Origin: a virus
Virus record (IMG/VR): IMGVR_UViG_3300042377_000412
Coordinates: 1-35,510 of that record
Strand: one strand, 5' to 3'
Length of the DNA stretch: 35,510 bases
A program made the translations under genes and the position numbers. Numbering within the stretch: position 1 is the stretch's first letter; the number at the start of each line of letters is the position of its first letter. The notes beneath the pieces were generated by a model that was not told the DNA's origin, made no database searches, and worked only from the letters and a program-made list of their open reading frames with translations. Below are positions 1 through 7,510 of this stretch, piece by piece.

Positions 1-185
1 AAGGACTTCGTAAAGAATTGAAGGAGAACAGCGAAGACTTGTGCGCCGTAAATCGGGTAGTCCGTAAGGAACTTCAGGACACCCGGGAAGATCTCAACCG
101 CGTCAACGAAGTCCTCGCAAAGCTCTTCAAGACGCGCGCCTAATATGCCCGAGATCCCGGCCAACCCTCCGACCGCCATGTCGCA
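1..185. repeat. Left copy of terminal redundancy (circular closure)
   Basis: Bases 1-185 match 35326-35510 with one difference: A at 59 versus C at 35384. In the coiled-coil gene that crosses this region the change is GTA versus GTC, both Val, so it is silent. An overlap of this kind at the two ends of a contig is the usual sign of a circular or circularly permuted genome; a true short terminal repeat cannot be excluded. The mismatch shows that the two copies come from slightly different molecules or carry one sequencing error. Confidence 0.93.
3..143 (+). CDS. C-terminal part of coiled-coil protein (5' cut by window start)
   Basis: This is the last 46 codons plus stop of the gene that is complete at 35160-35468; it is cut only because the circular genome was opened here. 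The reading frame runs into a TAA at 141-143. The charged Lys/Glu/Leu-rich pattern is the end of the coiled coil described for the complete copy. It should not be counted as a second gene. Confidence 0.9.
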   Translation, partial: GLRKELKENSEDLCAVNRVVRKELQDTREDLNRVNEVLAKLFKTRA

Positions 186-399
186 CATGGCATCCAAGAT
201 GCCTCGCGAGAGCCACGCCTTGTTCCTAGTCATCGACGGGCGCGTGGAGAACCCGGAGTTCGTCGTCTGGGATCGCGACTCTTTCACCGAGGAACTGTGG
301 AAGTGGAAGCGGCGCGCCGTCCGGGTCGCCGGACATAATGTCGAGTTCTGGGCCAAGCACGGACAACACTTCTGCCGCTTCAATCCTAACGCCGTATGA
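145..399 (+). CDS. Small unknown phage protein, paralogue of the next gene
   Basis: An 84-residue protein of unknown function. It starts at ATG 145, one base after the TAA of the upstream coiled-coil gene, and its end overlaps the next ATG by four bases, so it is probably translated by coupling. Residues about 25-60 contain ALF, a 22-residue stretch, then FTEEL-W-WKRR, a layout shared with the neighbouring gene at 396-647. I see no membrane segment or signal peptide. The ATG at 178 would drop the poorly conserved N-terminus and is an alternative start. Confidence 0.75.
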   Translation: MPEIPANPPTAMSHMASKMPRESHALFLVIDGRVENPEFVVWDRDSFTEELWKWKRRAVRVAGHNVEFWAKHGQHFCRFNPNAV

Positions 400-647
400 A
401 GAAGATCGCCAAGCCTAGGCCGACCCCGCTGGGGATCTTCAAGCTCAACGCCATGACCCCGGAGCCGTACGCCCTGTTCATCTTCCTCGACAGCATCCCG
501 TATGTGGAGGTCAAGGCCAAGCGCATGGCCGAGTTCACCGAAGCTCTCGCCATCTGGAAGCGGGACAACATCGCCTCGCTCCGGCCTCCCGTCAACGTAC
601 GCTTCTTCGTCAAGACAGAGCTTTACATCAACGAAGTCCGCTTCTAA
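396..647 (+). CDS. Small unknown phage protein, paralogue of the previous gene
   Basis: An 83-residue protein of unknown function. ATG 396 overlaps the stop of the previous gene (ATGA). It carries the same scaffold as its neighbour: ALF followed about 21 residues later by FTE-L--WKR, then a V-F pattern near the C-terminus. This suggests an old tandem duplication followed by strong divergence. It lies between a coiled-coil gene and a methyltransferase in the early transcription unit. There is no recognisable catalytic motif. Confidence 0.75.
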   Translation: MKKIAKPRPTPLGIFKLNAMTPEPYALFIFLDSIPYVEVKAKRMAEFTEALAIWKRDNIASLRPPVNVRFFVKTELYINEVRF

Positions 648-657
648 CAATACGCCC

Positions 658-1002
658 ATGACTAACCGAGAAAGCCTAGCCAGATACATCAAGAATATCG
701 ACGAGCAACTTGGCTCGCTTGAATATTACTGCGACACCGAGATCGTCGGAGACGACGCGCGCCACCTCCTCGACGACATCCACGCCGCCCAGCGCGAACA
801 CCTCCGGCTCTCCAACGAGACGATCACCCGGGTCGAGGATCTCAAACCGATCTACGACCGACTCAAGCGGATCAACAGTTCGATCAAGGTCATGCGGAAC
901 ACCCTCTCCCAATGCGAGAAGGCGATCGCCTCTGCTCTTGACGCCGCCGACCACGCCGCTGAGAACTTGTCGCAGGACAACACCGAAGACGAAGATCTAT
1001 GA
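658..1002 (+). CDS. Coiled-coil protein of unknown function
   Basis: A 114-residue, mostly helical, charged protein. The start chosen is ATG 658; the longer open frame upstream overlaps the 396-647 gene and is a shadow. Heptad-like spacing of hydrophobic residues runs over about residues 5-95, and the C-terminus ends in a strongly acidic stretch (NTEDEDL). Its stop overlaps the ATG of the methyltransferase by four bases. It may be a partner or adaptor of that enzyme, but this rests on position only. Confidence 0.7.
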   Translation: MTNRESLARYIKNIDEQLGSLEYYCDTEIVGDDARHLLDDIHAAQREHLRLSNETITRVEDLKPIYDRLKRINSSIKVMRNTLSQCEKAIASALDAADHAAENLSQDNTEDEDL

Positions 1003-1826
1003 AGCACGACATCCTCAACGAGAAGCTGAACACGCTCCTTGAAAGCTTCCTCTCAGAGTATGCCCTGACTCAGCCCATTGACAAGGACAAGGCAAGGACT
1101 CAGATCCGGCAGACCCTCAAGGCCTTTGACGCCCCGGGAGGACATGAGCAAACACTCATCCACGTCCAAGACGCGGAGGACAAGTGGTACGGCGCGCTCG
1201 CCCGGGGTCAGGTCGATTACTCCGTCTATGACCAAGACTATTACTTCACCGATCTTTGGGTGTGCTTCGTCAAGTTCAGCCGGAAGTACGTCCGGGAGAT
1301 CCTGAAGCCCAAGTCGCTGGACGGGGTCAACTCCGTCAGGTCTGTCTTCGGTCAGGTCAACTCCGTCGTGGATCTTGGTTGCGGTGTCGGCCTGATCAGC
1401 GCCGCCTTCACGCAAGCTTTCCCCGGCGCGCGCGTCTACGCGACCAACCTCGAGAACACCAAGCAATGGGAGTTCTGTCGGCGCATGTCCGACCGATACG
1501 GCTTTACTCTGGTCAACGGCATCAAGAAGATCCCGGGAGGCGTAGACGTCCTGTTCGCCTCCGAATATTTTGAACACATCGAAAGGCCGCTGGAACACAT
1601 CCAAGACATCTGCTCCAAGCTTTCACCCCGCTACTTCATCATCGCCAACGCTTTCAACACCCGGTCGCTAGGTCACTTCGTCAAATACAAGGACGGAGAC
1701 AAGGTCATCGATCAGTCAGAGATTTCCAGACTTTTCAACCGCAAGCTCAAAGATCTCGGCTACGGTAAGGTCAAGACCAAGTGCTGGAACAACCGTCCTG
1801 CCATCTTCGCCCGGATCGACCAATAA
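999..1826 (+). CDS. Class I SAM-dependent methyltransferase
   Basis: A 275-residue protein with a Rossmann-type SAM-binding core. Motif I is VVDLGCGVG at about residues 123-131, an acidic/Asn motif II follows (ATNLEN, about 148-153), and a motif-III-like ASEYFEHIERP lies near 188-197. The last is typical of the UbiE/Methyltransf_11/23 group. The first 110 residues are not part of the core and may bind the substrate. None of the classic DNA methyltransferase signatures (PCQ, DPPY, NPPY) are visible, so the substrate is open: a nucleotide, modified base, sugar or protein. The gene overlaps the upstream coiled-coil gene by ATGA and is followed by the exonuclease, placing it in the early replication operon. 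Confidence 0.85.
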   Translation: MKHDILNEKLNTLLESFLSEYALTQPIDKDKARTQIRQTLKAFDAPGGHEQTLIHVQDAEDKWYGALARGQVDYSVYDQDYYFTDLWVCFVKFSRKYVREILKPKSLDGVNSVRSVFGQVNSVVDLGCGVGLISAAFTQAFPGARVYATNLENTKQWEFCRRMSDRYGFTLVNGIKKIPGGVDVLFASEYFEHIERPLEHIQDICSKLSPRYFIIANAFNTRSLGHFVKYKDGDKVIDQSEISRLFNRKLKDLGYGKVKTKCWNNRPAIFARIDQ

Positions 1827-1852
1827 TTTCCCACCAACCCAAAAACAAAACC

Positions 1853-2659
1853 ATGCCCAACATCATCAACACGCGCGCCGAATACGACGCCACGAAAGCC
1901 ATCAACTGCTCTGGAATGAAAGAGCTGTTGAAGTCCCCGGCCCACTACAAGGCCTCGCTTACCGCCGAGCGCACCGAGAGCAAGGCGCTGAAGGTCGGCT
2001 CCTTCGTCCACCACCTCGCGCTGGAGTCTACCCCGGTCGGCGAGAAGTTCGCCGCGATCCCGGAAGGCATCGACAGGCGCACCAAGGAAGGCAAGGCGGC
2101 TTATGAGGCCTTCACCCTCGCCTCCGCCGGGAAGATCCTCATCACCTCCGAGGAGTGGCAGATGGGCCACCTCGTAGCAGACGCCGCCCAGCGCGCGCGC
2201 GACTCCATCGGGGTCAAGTTCACCAAGACCGAGTTCATGTTCTCCGTGGACTATTGCGGTACGACCCTCAAGTCCGCTATCGACGCCGTAGGTGATGACG
2301 GCTATCTCTACGACCTCAAGACGACCGAGGACGCCAGCCCCAAGGGTTTCCTCCAGAGCGTGAGATCCTACCGCTACAACCTTCAGGCGCACTTCTACCG
2401 CCTCGCCTACGAAGCCGCCTTCGGCGAACGACTCAAAGGTTTCCGCTTCATCGCCGTCGAGAAGAACGCCCCGTATGAGTTCGCCGTCTACGAGCTTGGC
2501 CCGGAGCTGATGACCTACGCCTCCATGGATTTCGAGGCCGGACTGAAGGCCTACAAGTCCTGTACCGCCTTGGACGAGTGGCCGGGTTACGGCTCCGAGA
2601 TCAAGATCCTCGACGTCGGCGCGCCCACTAAGATCTCCACCCCGATACAATTCGCTTGA
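1853..2659 (+). CDS. RecE/YqaJ-type PD-(D/E)XK exonuclease (DUF3799-like)
   Basis: A 268-residue protein matching phage RecE-like 5'-3' exonucleases. Visible motifs are the GSFVHHLALE box (residues 49-58), an Asp in LKSAIDAV (D144), the core YDLKT (D154, K156) and a downstream Q-H-Y helix (NLQAHFYRLAY, near 177-187). Such nucleases resect double-stranded ends to give single-stranded tails for an annealing protein, here the ERF protein at 34561. The start at ATG 1853 follows an A/C-rich leader (CCACCAACCC...AAAACC) with no Shine-Dalgarno; the longer frame from 1781 overlaps the methyltransferase. The SSB-like gene follows directly. Confidence 0.85.
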   Translation: MPNIINTRAEYDATKAINCSGMKELLKSPAHYKASLTAERTESKALKVGSFVHHLALESTPVGEKFAAIPEGIDRRTKEGKAAYEAFTLASAGKILITSEEWQMGHLVADAAQRARDSIGVKFTKTEFMFSVDYCGTTLKSAIDAVGDDGYLYDLKTTEDASPKGFLQSVRSYRYNLQAHFYRLAYEAAFGERLKGFRFIAVEKNAPYEFAVYELGPELMTYASMDFEAGLKAYKSCTALDEWPGYGSEIKILDVGAPTKISTPIQFA

Positions 2660-2712
2660 TGGCGACCCTCGGCCCGTTCACCATACCAATCTCCCACCAA
2701 CCAGAAACCATA

Positions 2713-3195
2713 ATGAACCCTCCCAACAACGAACTCCCTCCCCTCAAGAACATCGAGAAGTCCGGCACCTATCTCCTCAAGCTCACCAAGCCCAAGGACG
2801 AGAAGATGCTGGAACGCTTCAAGGTCAACAAGAAGGGCTTCGCCTCCTGCCGCCTGTTCTTCGTGGACGGGGACGGCAACTGCATGACCAAGAACTACTC
2901 CGTCGAGTTCGGCAAAGGCCTCGCCATGCTCGTCGGCAAGATGACCGGGAGCTTCACCCCGGAACCGCCCACCTCGATGACCGTCGATAACCTGATCCGC
3001 TTCGTCTCCCCGGCCTTCGGTCGCAAGGCCACTATCGAGATCGAGGCCACCCCGGACAAGGAGTGGAACGGCAAGATGCAATACAACTACAAGCTCAAGA
3101 AGATCACGCCGTTCGGCGCGCCGGGTCAGCAGGACGCCACGGGCGACATCCCCGAGTCCTTCTCCTCCGGCTCCGACGAACAGGTTCCGTTCTAA
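2713..3195 (+). CDS. SSB-like single-stranded DNA-binding protein
   Basis: A 160-residue protein between the exonuclease and a nucleotide kinase. The body looks beta-rich and OB-fold compatible, and the last residues (SGSDEQVPF) resemble the acidic tip of bacterial SSB (DDDIPF type), which docks replication and repair partners. I infer a role in coating ssDNA during recombination-dependent replication. It could instead be one of the phage DUF669/DUF2815-like ssDNA-binding families; sequence by eye cannot decide. The start at ATG 2713 follows the leader CCCACCAACCAGAAACCATA without Shine-Dalgarno; the upstream in-frame start at 2656 would overlap the exonuclease. Confidence 0.65.
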   Translation: MNPPNNELPPLKNIEKSGTYLLKLTKPKDEKMLERFKVNKKGFASCRLFFVDGDGNCMTKNYSVEFGKGLAMLVGKMTGSFTPEPPTSMTVDNLIRFVSPAFGRKATIEIEATPDKEWNGKMQYNYKLKKITPFGAPGQQDATGDIPESFSSGSDEQVPF

Positions 3196-3217
3196 TCATC
3201 CAGAGATCCTTCCCGTC

Positions 3218-3799
3218 GTGAAAACAGTCATCCTCATCACAGGTTACGCTCGCGCCGGGAAGGACACCCTCGCGGAAGGCATCCAGCTTGGCGCGACCAA
3301 GCCTGTCGTCCGCCTTAATTTCGCCGACATGCTGAAACAGGCATGCGACTGCTACATGCAAGTCCTCGACCTAGGCGGTAGCGGATCCTCACGCACGTTC
3401 CGCAACGAGGCCTTCAAGGTAAAGCACCGGGACTTCCTCGTCGCCGCCGGGATGTTCGCGCGCTCCCTCGACCGGGACGTATTCGCCCTCGCCTTCACGC
3501 GCCAATGCAATCGCGAGGCCTCCGCTTTCCCGGAGGGAGACATCACGGTCGTCTGTTCCGATTGGCGGTACATGAACGAACTCACCATCGTCAAATACAT
3601 CCTAGGGGATCTCGGTTGGAATATCGTCACCGTCCAGATCGGCACGACCGACGTCCACGCATCCAACGAGGAAGAAGGAAAGTCGATCGGGGAGATCATC
3701 CGCAACACTCCGATCCATGTCAGCTACGGCTTCAAGCCGGACAGCAAGCCAGCCATCGTCTCCGAAGGCAAATCGCTTGCCAGACAACTTGGACTTTGA
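3218..3799 (+). CDS. Deoxynucleoside monophosphate kinase-like P-loop kinase
   Basis: A 193-residue protein with a P-loop near the N-terminus (GYARAGKDT, residues 9-17), the form found in phage dNMP kinases such as T4 gp1. The residues that follow contain many Arg/Asp pairs expected for a lid and NMP-binding region. It would phosphorylate dNMPs, possibly unusual ones, to dNDPs. Translation appears to start at GTG 3218; no ATG fits better without losing the P-loop. It is shorter than T4 gp1 (241 residues). In some phages this enzyme serves modified nucleotides, which is of interest given the glycosyltransferase at 9482, but no nucleotide-modifying enzyme is visible next to it. Confidence 0.75.
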   Translation: MKTVILITGYARAGKDTLAEGIQLGATKPVVRLNFADMLKQACDCYMQVLDLGGSGSSRTFRNEAFKVKHRDFLVAAGMFARSLDRDVFALAFTRQCNREASAFPEGDITVVCSDWRYMNELTIVKYILGDLGWNIVTVQIGTTDVHASNEEEGKSIGEIIRNTPIHVSYGFKPDSKPAIVSEGKSLARQLGL

Positions 3800-3800
3800 G

Positions 3801-4151
3801 ATGGTCTGCGACAATTCAGGTAAAAGACCACTCGACCTCAAAGAGCGATGTGAGATCCTAGGCATCAGTATGGCTCGCGCGATGTTCCTGATCTCATGCG
3901 CGCGCCACGACGCCGGGTTCGGAAAGAACGGAACCGACCGAGGCCAGACAATCCCCTACGACCCGGCAGTCCAAGTGAAGGAAGCTTTCCGCTTAGGCCT
4001 AGGCCTGAAAGACACCGCCGAGATGATGGGCATGACCACCGAGGAGATCCTCGCATACGGGCTTCCCTTCCCGGCGCGCTCCGCTTACCCGCTCCCTCCC
4101 GGGCCGTCCAAGACTTACAACCTCTTCCAGCCGGAAGAACTACATCCCTGA
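3801..4151 (+). CDS. Putative helix-turn-helix DNA-binding protein
   Basis: A 116-residue protein with two short helical units that look like HTH motifs: LKERCEILGISMARAMFL (about residues 13-30) and LKDTAEMMGMTTEEILAYG (about 69-87). The C-terminus is Pro-rich (FPARSAYPLPPGPSK). ATG 3801 lies one base after the stop of the kinase; a longer frame from 3717 only overlaps the kinase. It lies in the replication operon, so a regulator or an origin-binding protein is possible. No family can be named with confidence. Confidence 0.6.
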   Translation: MVCDNSGKRPLDLKERCEILGISMARAMFLISCARHDAGFGKNGTDRGQTIPYDPAVQVKEAFRLGLGLKDTAEMMGMTTEEILAYGLPFPARSAYPLPPGPSKTYNLFQPEELHP

Positions 4152-4155
4152 CCTT

Positions 4156-4923
4156 ATGAGCGACAAACCAATCAAGTTCGTCTTCGCCTCCGACAGCCAC
4201 GGCGACATGGCGGACGAAGAAAGCTTACAAGCTCTTTACGCGTACTGTAAGGACTTCAAGCCGGACATCCGCATCGCCGGAGGTGACCACTTCGATATGA
4301 GATCTCTCCGCAAGGGAGCTACGTCCGACACCGAGGGAGCGGAGTCCCTGAAGGAAGACGTCGAGGCCGGGGTCGATTTCCTCCGGCGTTTCCGACCTAC
4401 ATATTTGCTCAAGGGAAACCACGAATACAGGTTGTCAGCTTTGGCTCAATTGCATCCGTCCGCTGTAGTTCGCGATTACTGCTCTGACCTCGAGGCTAAG
4501 ATCGACCGGGAAGCTCGCAAGGCCGGGGTCAAGAAGATCCTCCCGTACCACGGCAAGCGTGGTCTTCTCCGTATCGGGCCAATCTCCGCGCACCACGGCA
4601 TCGGAACTAACCTGACCAAGCTAGGCATGCACTACGCTACGGAAGGCGGGCTGTTCATGTGCGGTCACGGCCATACCGGGCATCAGGTGAACCTACCCAA
4701 GCACAACGGTGGCGCCGCCTACATGTCTCCATGCCTTTGCCGGATCGACGACATGGACTACGCCGCAAACTATTTGGGGACGGCGCGCTGGAATAACGGT
4801 TTCATCGCCGGGTGGTTCCAAGGATCCGATTGGAAAGCTTGGATCATCCACCGCATCGGTGACCGTTGGCTCTGGCAATCCGACCTGACCGTGTGGACTC
4901 CGCCAAAAGGTTTACGCCGATGA
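4156..4923 (+). CDS. Calcineurin-like metallophosphoesterase
   Basis: A 255-residue protein with the complete metallophosphoesterase motif series: DSHGD (residues 13-17), GGDHFD (42-47), GNHE (87-90), then SAHHG and GHGHTGH further on. These residues bind two metal ions and cleave phosphomono- or diesters. Phage members act on nucleotides, on DNA ends or as nucleases (compare SbcD/Mre11); the lack of an extra capping domain makes a small-substrate or DNA-end role equally possible. The gene is flanked by HTH-type proteins and precedes the replicative helicase. Confidence 0.85.
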   Translation: MSDKPIKFVFASDSHGDMADEESLQALYAYCKDFKPDIRIAGGDHFDMRSLRKGATSDTEGAESLKEDVEAGVDFLRRFRPTYLLKGNHEYRLSALAQLHPSAVVRDYCSDLEAKIDREARKAGVKKILPYHGKRGLLRIGPISAHHGIGTNLTKLGMHYATEGGLFMCGHGHTGHQVNLPKHNGGAAYMSPCLCRIDDMDYAANYLGTARWNNGFIAGWFQGSDWKAWIIHRIGDRWLWQSDLTVWTPPKGLRR

Positions 4924-5207
4924 AAGCTCCCCGCATGGCATACCGCCGCAAGGCTGACCCTATTCTCTCCGCCGTCATCGCCGAGATCAACAAGTCCGCC
5001 GTCAAGCCTGACCCGGGCTTCCTCAAGCGGGACGATTGGGCCAAGCGTTGGAAGATGACCAACAGCCAAGCCGCCATCTACATCGAGCGCGCCCTGAAGT
5101 CCGGGATCCTTATCACGCGCCGCTTCCGGGTCATCACGAACGGACGGCTCCGTGTGCTAGAACACTTCGGCCCACCAGATAAGATTAGACACCGACGCCG
5201 AACTTAG
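4920..5207 (+). CDS. Small winged-helix/HTH-like protein
   Basis: A 95-residue basic protein. ATG 4920 overlaps the stop of the phosphoesterase (ATGA), which decides the start over the longer frame from 4866. Residues about 38-65 (DDWAKRWKMTNSQAAIYIER) look like an HTH, followed by a possible wing (ILITRRFRVITNGRLRV). It ends in a basic RHRRRT tail. It sits directly before the helicase gene, a place where phages often encode an initiator or a helicase loader; this is inference from position. Confidence 0.6.
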   Translation: MKAPRMAYRRKADPILSAVIAEINKSAVKPDPGFLKRDDWAKRWKMTNSQAAIYIERALKSGILITRRFRVITNGRLRVLEHFGPPDKIRHRRRT

Positions 5208-5239
5208 TTTGTCTCGGCCCCCACTCTCCCCACAAATCC

Positions 5240-6562
5240 ATGCCCAACCACAACCAGACAGACATCGAGCGCCACTTGCTCGGTGTGCTGTTGAGAGACT
5301 CTCTCCCCTTCCCTCCCGGCCTGATCCCTTCGGACTTCCTTGAACCGAAGCACCAAGACGTCGCCTCCGCGATCCTCACCCTAGCAGACGAGGGGATCTC
5401 CGCAGACGAGCTTACGGTCACCATGCGCTTGCGAGAGCGTAAGTCCACCGTCGAGGCGTTCTACATTTCCGAGCTGACTTCCACGGTCGGCTTTTCTCCC
5501 TTCAACCCGGCTTGGGCTTCGGAGCTTCAGAAGCAGTCCGCGCTCCGGCTCATCGCCTCCGTCGCCAAGAAGACCGCCGAGCTGGCCGCAGATCCGGCGA
5601 CCGACCCGGACACCCTCTTGGCCTTCACGGAAGGATCTCTCAAGGCCGCGCAAGGCCGGGGAGCTAAGTCCGGCGCGCCAGCCAAGATGGAAGCGGACGC
5701 TCTCCTCGCCTTCGACCGCACCAACGACCCTAACACCGTCCTAGGCAACCGCTGGCTCTGTAAGGGTGGCTCAGCCCTGATCGTCTCCCAAGCCGGGGTA
5801 GGGAAGTCATCCCTGATGATGCAAGCCGCCGTCCATTGGGCAGTCGGAGGTCGTAAGGACTTCTTCGGGATCAAGGCCAAGCGTCCCCTCCGTATCGTCA
5901 TCGTCCAAGCCGAGAATGACTTCGGGGATGTCGCCGAGGCCTACCAAGATGTCGTAGCTGGCGCGCAACTCTGGCCGGACGAGCGCGTGACCCTCGATGA
6001 CAACCTCGCGATCTTCCGCGACGCCAACTCCGTAGGGGAAGCTTTCCCCGGGATGCTCCGGGATCTAATCACCACGCACCGAGCCGACCTCATCTTCGTC
6101 GATCCTCTCCTGTCCTTCGCCGGGATCGACATCGCCGACCAAGAACAGGCGTCCCGGTTTCTCCGCCACGATCTCAACCGCATCCTCGTCGAGACGGGCG
6201 CCGTCCTGATCGCCATGCACCACACCACCAAGCCACGCGCCGCGAAAGACAAGGAGGGTCAGACCATCGCCGACCTCGCCTATTCGGGAGCTGGCAGTTC
6301 CGAGTTCGTCAATTACTTCCGAGAGGTGGCGGTGCTTGTCCGGCAACAAGGGGATGAGCCGATTTTCAAGTTCGGCCTGACCAAGCGTCGTGGGCGCGCC
6401 GGACTCAAGGACGTCTCCGGGGACTTCGCCGGGGAGATCTCTATCCGACACGCCCGAGCCAAAGGGGAGATCCGCTGGGAATACGCTTTCCCCGGGGAGG
6501 GTCAGCCCGGGGAGGCCTCGGCAACCCCTCCAAAAGCCCCCCAGAAGCCACGGAGCTGGTAG
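5240..6562 (+). CDS. Replicative helicase: DnaB N-domain-like plus RecA-fold (RepA type)
   Basis: A 440-residue protein. Residues about 8-80 resemble the DnaB N-terminal domain (ERHLLGVLLRDS near the start, then paired helices). Residues about 165-400 are a RecA-fold ATPase: Walker A SQAGVGKSS (183-191), IVQAEND (221-227), Walker B LIFVDPLLS (284-292) and IAMHHTTKP with the sensor His pair. This matches the RepA/AAA_25 hexameric helicase family. It would unwind the phage fork. The leader is A/C-rich (CTCCCCACAAATCC) with no Shine-Dalgarno. It is the last gene of the early arm before the promoter at 6634. Confidence 0.85.
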   Translation: MPNHNQTDIERHLLGVLLRDSLPFPPGLIPSDFLEPKHQDVASAILTLADEGISADELTVTMRLRERKSTVEAFYISELTSTVGFSPFNPAWASELQKQSALRLIASVAKKTAELAADPATDPDTLLAFTEGSLKAAQGRGAKSGAPAKMEADALLAFDRTNDPNTVLGNRWLCKGGSALIVSQAGVGKSSLMMQAAVHWAVGGRKDFFGIKAKRPLRIVIVQAENDFGDVAEAYQDVVAGAQLWPDERVTLDDNLAIFRDANSVGEAFPGMLRDLITTHRADLIFVDPLLSFAGIDIADQEQASRFLRHDLNRILVETGAVLIAMHHTTKPRAAKDKEGQTIADLAYSGAGSSEFVNYFREVAVLVRQQGDEPIFKFGLTKRRGRAGLKDVSGDFAGEISIRHARAKGEIRWEYAFPGEGQPGEASATPPKAPQKPRSW

Positions 6563-6619
6563 ACCCTAGGCCTACCCCTCCCGAGGTTACAAAAGGCCTC
6601 AAAAGGGGTCGGTTTGTAA
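6563..6619 (+). other. Intergenic stretch with a TTACAAA/TTTGTAA dyad
   Basis: Between the helicase stop and the promoter lie CCTAGGCCTACCCCTC (6566-6581), a word also found at 18173, and a 7-base dyad TTACAAA (6587-6593) / TTTGTAA (6613-6619) separated by 19 bases. There is no T-tract, so it is not a clear intrinsic terminator. It may be an operator just upstream of the promoter. Confidence 0.3.
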
Positions 6620-6621
6620 AC

Positions 6622-6660
6622 TGAAACAAACGCTTTACAGCACCCCGGGGTCACTATCTA
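6622..6660 (+). promoter_or_regulatory. Phage promoter, family copy (late-arm entry)
   Basis: AAACAAACGC is followed by TTTACA (6634-6639), a 15-base spacer with CCCCGGGG in it, and TATCTA (6655-6660). The same layout is at 31210 and 32842, and looser versions are at 29291 and 17624. The ATG at 6692 lies 31 bases after the -10, leaving a short A/C-rich leader. It is the only promoter-like site between the replication arm and the terminase and so may start the late transcript. Confidence 0.7.
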
Positions 6661-6691
6661 TTGGCTTTGCACCACAAACCACCCACCACAA

Positions 6692-6952
6692 ATGAAACCC
6701 TCCGACTTCTCTCACTCCGACGATTACGCCAAGGCCTTCACCGCCGCGCATCCCGGGTTCTTCCCCACCTACTTCTCCAGCCTTCAGACCGGGTGGGAAG
6801 TCACCAAGGAAACCGAGAAGGCCGTCCTCGTCTCTCACGAACATTGGTTCCCCAAGTCACAGATCCTCGTCCAAGACGGTCAGGTCATCGGCGTCAAGAA
6901 AAGCTGGTACAAGCGCATCCTGCGCTCCGCTACCCGTCAGCCGGGTTTCTAA
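6692..6952 (+). CDS. Unknown protein, first gene after promoter
   Basis: An 86-residue protein rich in aromatic and charged residues, with no membrane segment. The pattern SHEHWFPKSQILVQDGQVIGVKKSW in the second half (about residues 48-72) suggests a small beta-rich fold. The leader is CACCACAAACCACCCACCACAA before ATG 6692 with no Shine-Dalgarno. It is the first gene read from the promoter at 6634 and is separated from the next gene by four bases. I do not recognise the family. Confidence 0.75.
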   Translation: MKPSDFSHSDDYAKAFTAAHPGFFPTYFSSLQTGWEVTKETEKAVLVSHEHWFPKSQILVQDGQVIGVKKSWYKRILRSATRQPGF

Positions 6953-6956
6953 TCCG

Positions 6957-7418
6957 ATGAACATCTTCTACGTCCACGAAGATCCCGAGGTCGCCGCCCG
7001 GATGCTCTGCGACAAGCACGTCGTCAAGATGACCCTCGAAACCGCCCAGATCCTCTCCACCGTCCTAGGTGGCCCATACCGCCCCACCCATGCGCGCCAC
7101 CCCTCAGTCATCTGGGCGGCAGATAACATCCCGTGGGTCATGCGCCACTTCAAAGCTCTCCTCGCCGAATACACCTTCCGCTACGGTCGCCAGCACAAGT
7201 CCGGGGAGATCCTGCCCCTTCTCACCCAAAAGGCCTCCACAGCCCAGCCAAAGGCCTTTACGCCCCCACCCCTCTGTATGCCCGAGGCCTACCACGGCCC
7301 AGACCCGGTCGAGGCCTATCGGACATATTACGCCACCGACAAGGCACCCATAGCCAAATGGGAGCGCGCCAGACCAGCCCCAGAATGGTTCACCGCCCGG
7401 ATCTCCCTCCCGGTTTGA
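6957..7418 (+). CDS. Conserved phage protein with CDKHVVKM motif
   Basis: A 153-residue protein beginning MNIFYVHEDP and carrying CDKHVVKMTLETAQILST (residues 18-35), then a PTHARHPSVIW-type segment and EYTFRYGRQHKS. I recognise this as a protein common in many unrelated tailed phages but without an assigned function. The conserved His, Cys, Asp and Lys residues near the N-terminus look catalytic or metal-binding. It has a Pro-rich middle (about residues 95-110). It ends three bases before the 18-base conserved element at 7421. Confidence 0.8.
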   Translation: MNIFYVHEDPEVAARMLCDKHVVKMTLETAQILSTVLGGPYRPTHARHPSVIWAADNIPWVMRHFKALLAEYTFRYGRQHKSGEILPLLTQKASTAQPKAFTPPPLCMPEAYHGPDPVEAYRTYYATDKAPIAKWERARPAPEWFTARISLPV

Positions 7419-7420
7419 GG

Positions 7421-7455
7421 TGGGACATACACCGTAATACTCTTACAGAGTATTA
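7421..7455 (+). ncRNA. Conserved element A: 18-base box plus hairpin
   Basis: The box TGGGACATACACCGTAAT (7421-7438) runs into a hairpin with stem AATACTCT (7436-7443), loop TAC and AGAGTATT (7447-7454). The identical 18-base box occurs reverse-complemented at 29191-29208, next to a hairpin with the same TAC loop (on that strand) but a different stem sequence. Stem changes on both sides with pairing kept argue for a selected structure. A second small hairpin, GCACC/GGTGC (7470-7482), follows. Whether it acts as RNA or as DNA is unknown. Confidence 0.6.
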
Positions 7456-7510
7456 GGGGCATTCGCTTGCACCCTAGGTGCGCGCTCGCCCCCCAGACTT
7501 ACCACCCAAG

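Noticed and set aside
1760-2650. Minus-strand 296-codon frame opposite the exonuclease gene
   Set aside because: Antisense of a high-GC3 gene with clear family motifs; no independent evidence.
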